NCBI RefSeq assembly: GCF_021976095.1
Contig: NW_025813483.1
Coordinates: forward strand, 11,759,800 to 11,823,799
Length of the DNA: 64,000 bases
Direction: 5' to 3'
Source of the DNA: Xenia sp. Carnegie-2017
Taxonomy: Eukaryota; Cnidaria; Anthozoa; Malacalcyonacea; Xeniidae
A program made the translations under genes and the position numbers. The stretch's first letter is position 1. Each line of letters starts with the position of its first letter. Shown here in pieces: positions 61,293 through 64,000 of the stretch. Under the pieces are notes generated by a model that saw only the letters and a list, made by a program, of their open reading frames with translations, did not search any database and had not been told where the DNA came from.

Positions 61293-62955
61293 TTAACAAG
61301 CAGCAATGATACACTTTTGTGTCCCAGTACTCTTGAAACGGCCATTCATATCATAGACATCCTTGGAGAGATGTTTCAACAACTGAATTTGAAAAGCACA
61401 CTGATCCTTTGTGCCAGGTTTCACTGCCGCTACCTTAACAAGTTTACTGGGTTTATTCAAGGATAGAAATCCAAGATTATAGCTCTGTAATAGAACAAAA
61501 TACATACTTAAGTGTAAGGCATTAAACTTACTTCATGTAAGATAACTAAATCTTACCATTATTCTGACCCAAGATCGGACCATATTTATGGAGATGTTTG
61601 CAATTTGCCCTTCTTTGTGACACTGAAGACCTTTAATATACTTTCTATTCGTTCTGATTAGATAGCTGTGGATCATGAGTCTTTTTGTAATTTCCTCAAA
61701 GAACTCTTTAATCTGTTTTAAAAATGGTCAGAAATTTGTTCTATAAGTACGAGACTTCGAGAACTTAGCCTATAGTCATAACTGTAACTGTTTAAATGCG
61801 TTCAAGTTGCCATGCAAAAAAGATCAAATTGACATTTTTAGCTTTAGCAACTTGAATTTCATTGAATATGAAGATGGACGCGGCTTCTAATTTGTAAAAA
61901 ATTTTTCTTACCGATAAGTTGAATGAAATTCTTTGAAAACCAGCATTTGCAACCAACATCTGCTTTCCACATTGATTACCACTGACCTAAAAAGCACGGT
62001 AATCACGGTAATTTTATAAACTATCATAAAAAAATGAACAATGTTTACAATATAACATTATATACAACTACAAAAAAGTCGGCCAAGGTAATGTCAAGGA
62101 CCAAGGAAAGTCGTTACATAAAACGAAAAAATTCTTCTTTTAGAAATCATCTATGTACTTGAGTGAGTTGAGTCCTGAGAATTCCGTCAATATTTACCTC
62201 TCGATAAGAAATTTGCAGACTTAAAGCTGTTCGCTGAGCGTTAAGAATAAAGTATCGAAATGTCTCGTTGAAATTGGTAGACGCGCATGTTTTATGCAGT
62301 AGTCACGTGCTGGCCTGGGGAGAAATTTTGTTCTCACAAGAATATGAAATTTTTTTGTTGTGCTATTAAAGTTTAAATTTAATAATTGTCTGTTGTCTAA
62401 CTTCTCTTATGCTTGCACGCACCGATATTTCAATTCAAAACAAACTTTTACTGTGTAAAATTTCAGCATCTTATCAGTTTGTAGTTCAGTTCTGTTGACT
62501 CGTCGAATGAGTCTCCGGAGGTAGGCTTGTCACTTTTGTAAGAATTAGAGATATTTTCAATGTGATTCTACCATAAGCGCTAAATTTTGAATATCTCAAT
62601 GGAATAAATCTATTTGTTAACAATAAAACATTTGCATAATTAATGATAATATTCATTACTGGATGACACGTGTGCAAAAATGTGACTGGATTATTTGAAG
62701 TGACAAACAAGCACTCAGCTGGCCTCTCTTACAAAATGGACATAAAATGCGCATGAAATATCAAAGAGCAATGAAACTTTGACGTGCTGTACATTCTAGA
62801 ACTTACCTTATGTTTAAGGCAGTTCTTCCACTCATGTACAACGATACTCAACTTGTTTAACTCGTTTTTAAAATTTGTACATTTTAGATAACAAATTTTC
62901 TCAGATTTTCCCAGACGCGCCATCATAAGGAGTCCAACGATACATAAACCCGCAC
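61293..62955 (-). CDS. Spliced host gene, 3' part, product not recognised
   Basis: Several minus-strand exons can be read, all phase 0. Exon 62955-62807 (after TTTACAG, before GTAAGTTC) encodes a hydrophobic GLCIVGLLMMARLG, which could be a membrane segment, then LKCTNFKNELNKL and EWKNCLKHK. A less certain exon, 62263-62198, gives TFRYFILNAQRTALSLQISYRE. Exon 61986-61912 gives SGNQCGKQMLVANAGFQRIS. Exon 61622-61557 gives CHKEGQIANISINMVRSWVR. The last exon, 61484-61293 (after TATTACAG), gives SYNLGFLSLNKPSKLVKVAA and ends KCIIAAC-stop. Consistent phase and good splice sites support a real gene. It may continue upstream of 62955. I do not recognise the domain. Confidence 0.55.
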
Positions 62956-64000
62956 CTGTAAACAGTAACGAAATCTCAATTGAGTAATTAACGCACAAAA
63001 ATATCTATAAGGTGGCAAAATTCTCTTTACTTTTTCAAAAACTATGCTTAATTAAGAAATTAAATTCACACTTGACCTGAAATCATTTTCGTGAAACTTT
63101 TTTTGTCTTTCAAATTTACTTTTCGTTGTGTCGATTTCGATCAAAACCAAAAAATAATGAAGAGTCGACATGATTTTTTCCATTTTATACCCGCGCCTAC
63201 TTATCATAAATCCCCTATTTTTTTATTTTTTATTTTCTGTATTCCAATTCTTTCTGCTCTCGCGGAACTTGTTCATTGTTTTATTCAAAAATCATTGCTA
63301 TTTTTTCGCATTTTTTAAGTTCTTCTTTTGTTAAGCTCAGCTGGACGCCAATCTTTAACCAGGCTAAAGTCATTTAAAACTTTTGTACTGTAAGCTACTG
63401 TAAAGCACAAAAATCAATTATTGAAAGTGAAGATAACAGAAAGGCTTCCCGTCTACGGAATGCTTCTAAAGTCCTCCATTCTGAAATCGTTTATCAAGTT
63501 TTTCTGTGTTCAATTCATTGCGACTTTGTTATGCTTACATATTAGTTCATTTGTGTAATTTTAGTATATTTCAATATATTAACTTTCCTTTATGACTGTA
63601 CCTAAAACCTATGAGATACAATAAAAAGGGGAGACACCTTTAAAACAACATCAAATGTAAAATTGAATGGTTATGAGTACAAAAATGTGTTAATTTACAT
63701 CGCTTACTGTTCTAAATATTATATATTTAAAAATGTCGACGACTGCCGGTTTCGACTTCAAGCAGAGCTGAAACAGCGATAATTCTAATTTAAATTGTTG
63801 TCACGCGGGTTCGTCAACCCGGTGAACTATCAATTATGATATAATAGTACTAATCTGAGATAAAATTATCGAGAATGAACTACCAAATATAAAAGGAATA
63901 AACATCCGAACTAAATAAGATATTAAGAAATATCTCATGACTAAAGTAACCCACGCAGTTGCCTACTGAAAGAAGAATATTACACAAGTGAAAGACTTAA
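62956..64000. other. Region upstream of spliced gene, no exon resolved
   Basis: No convincing exon is seen. A plus frame of 75 codons at 63091-63318 is rich in Phe and has no domain. The region may be intron or 5' flank of the minus-strand gene. A short inverted repeat, CGGGTTCGTCAACCCG, lies near 63808-63823. Confidence 0.4.

Noticed and set aside
62486-62710. Minus-strand frame of 74 codons
   Set aside because: No domain or splice support in frame with the neighbouring exons, so it is probably intronic.
63804-63830. Inverted repeat CGGGTTCGTCAACCCG as a terminator or tRNA arm
   Set aside because: It is a short isolated hairpin in a eukaryotic context with no adjoining gene or tRNA fold.

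Overview
The window looks like nuclear DNA of an AT-rich invertebrate, most likely an anthozoan cnidarian (sea anemone or coral). The main support is a cluster of intronless rhodopsin-type receptor genes of a kind I associate with cnidarian and other early-animal genomes (NSTFNC in TM7 in place of NPxxY). Spliceosomal introns, PIF/Harbinger, hAT, pogo, copia and HECT-plus-integrase elements and foldback repeats show it is an animal nuclear genome. The assignment rests on family recognition only.

Region 1 (1-39056) is one giant satellite of a monomer of about 28 bp, roughly 1,300 copies. It starts before the window and ends near 39056. Monomer variants follow a fixed order, giving higher-order repeats of about 315 bp and about 1.9-2.1 kb. 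Larger blocks recur at offsets of about 8.2, 5.7 and 8.1-9.3 kb. A short Ty1/copia-type LTR element (33975-36350) with two LTRs that look identical and a 5-bp target duplication sits inside the array and is the only other element in it.

Region 2 (39057-41751) is a graveyard of small DNA elements: a 636-bp PIF/Harbinger-like element with a decayed MADF exon, a hairpin repeat, a 426-bp hAT MITE with a perfect 8-bp target duplication, an 87-bp direct duplication, and most of a foldback element (41567-41952) with hammerhead-like motifs in its arms.

Region 3 (41752-54899) is a tandem duplication of a 5,618-bp unit, two full copies plus a partial third. Each unit carries a class A GPCR gene on the minus strand. 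The two full units also carry a DNA transposon with a HECT-domain gene (plus) convergent with a DDE (rve-type) integrase gene (minus). The middle GPCR matches copy 3 in one half and copy 1 in the other, as expected from unequal crossing-over between two GPCR copies flanking the transposon.

Region 4 (54900-60440) holds a palindrome of about 1.75 kb built around a pogo/Tigger-like MITE, a GPCR relic on the plus strand, and a second GPCR relic in which a 78-bp (26-codon) stretch of TM3/DRY sequence has expanded into a nine-copy minisatellite.

Region 5 (60441-64000) contains the 3' part of a spliced host gene on the minus strand whose visible exons are all phase 0; I do not recognise the product.

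Most short open frames in the first 39 kb are by-products of the satellite and are not reported as genes.
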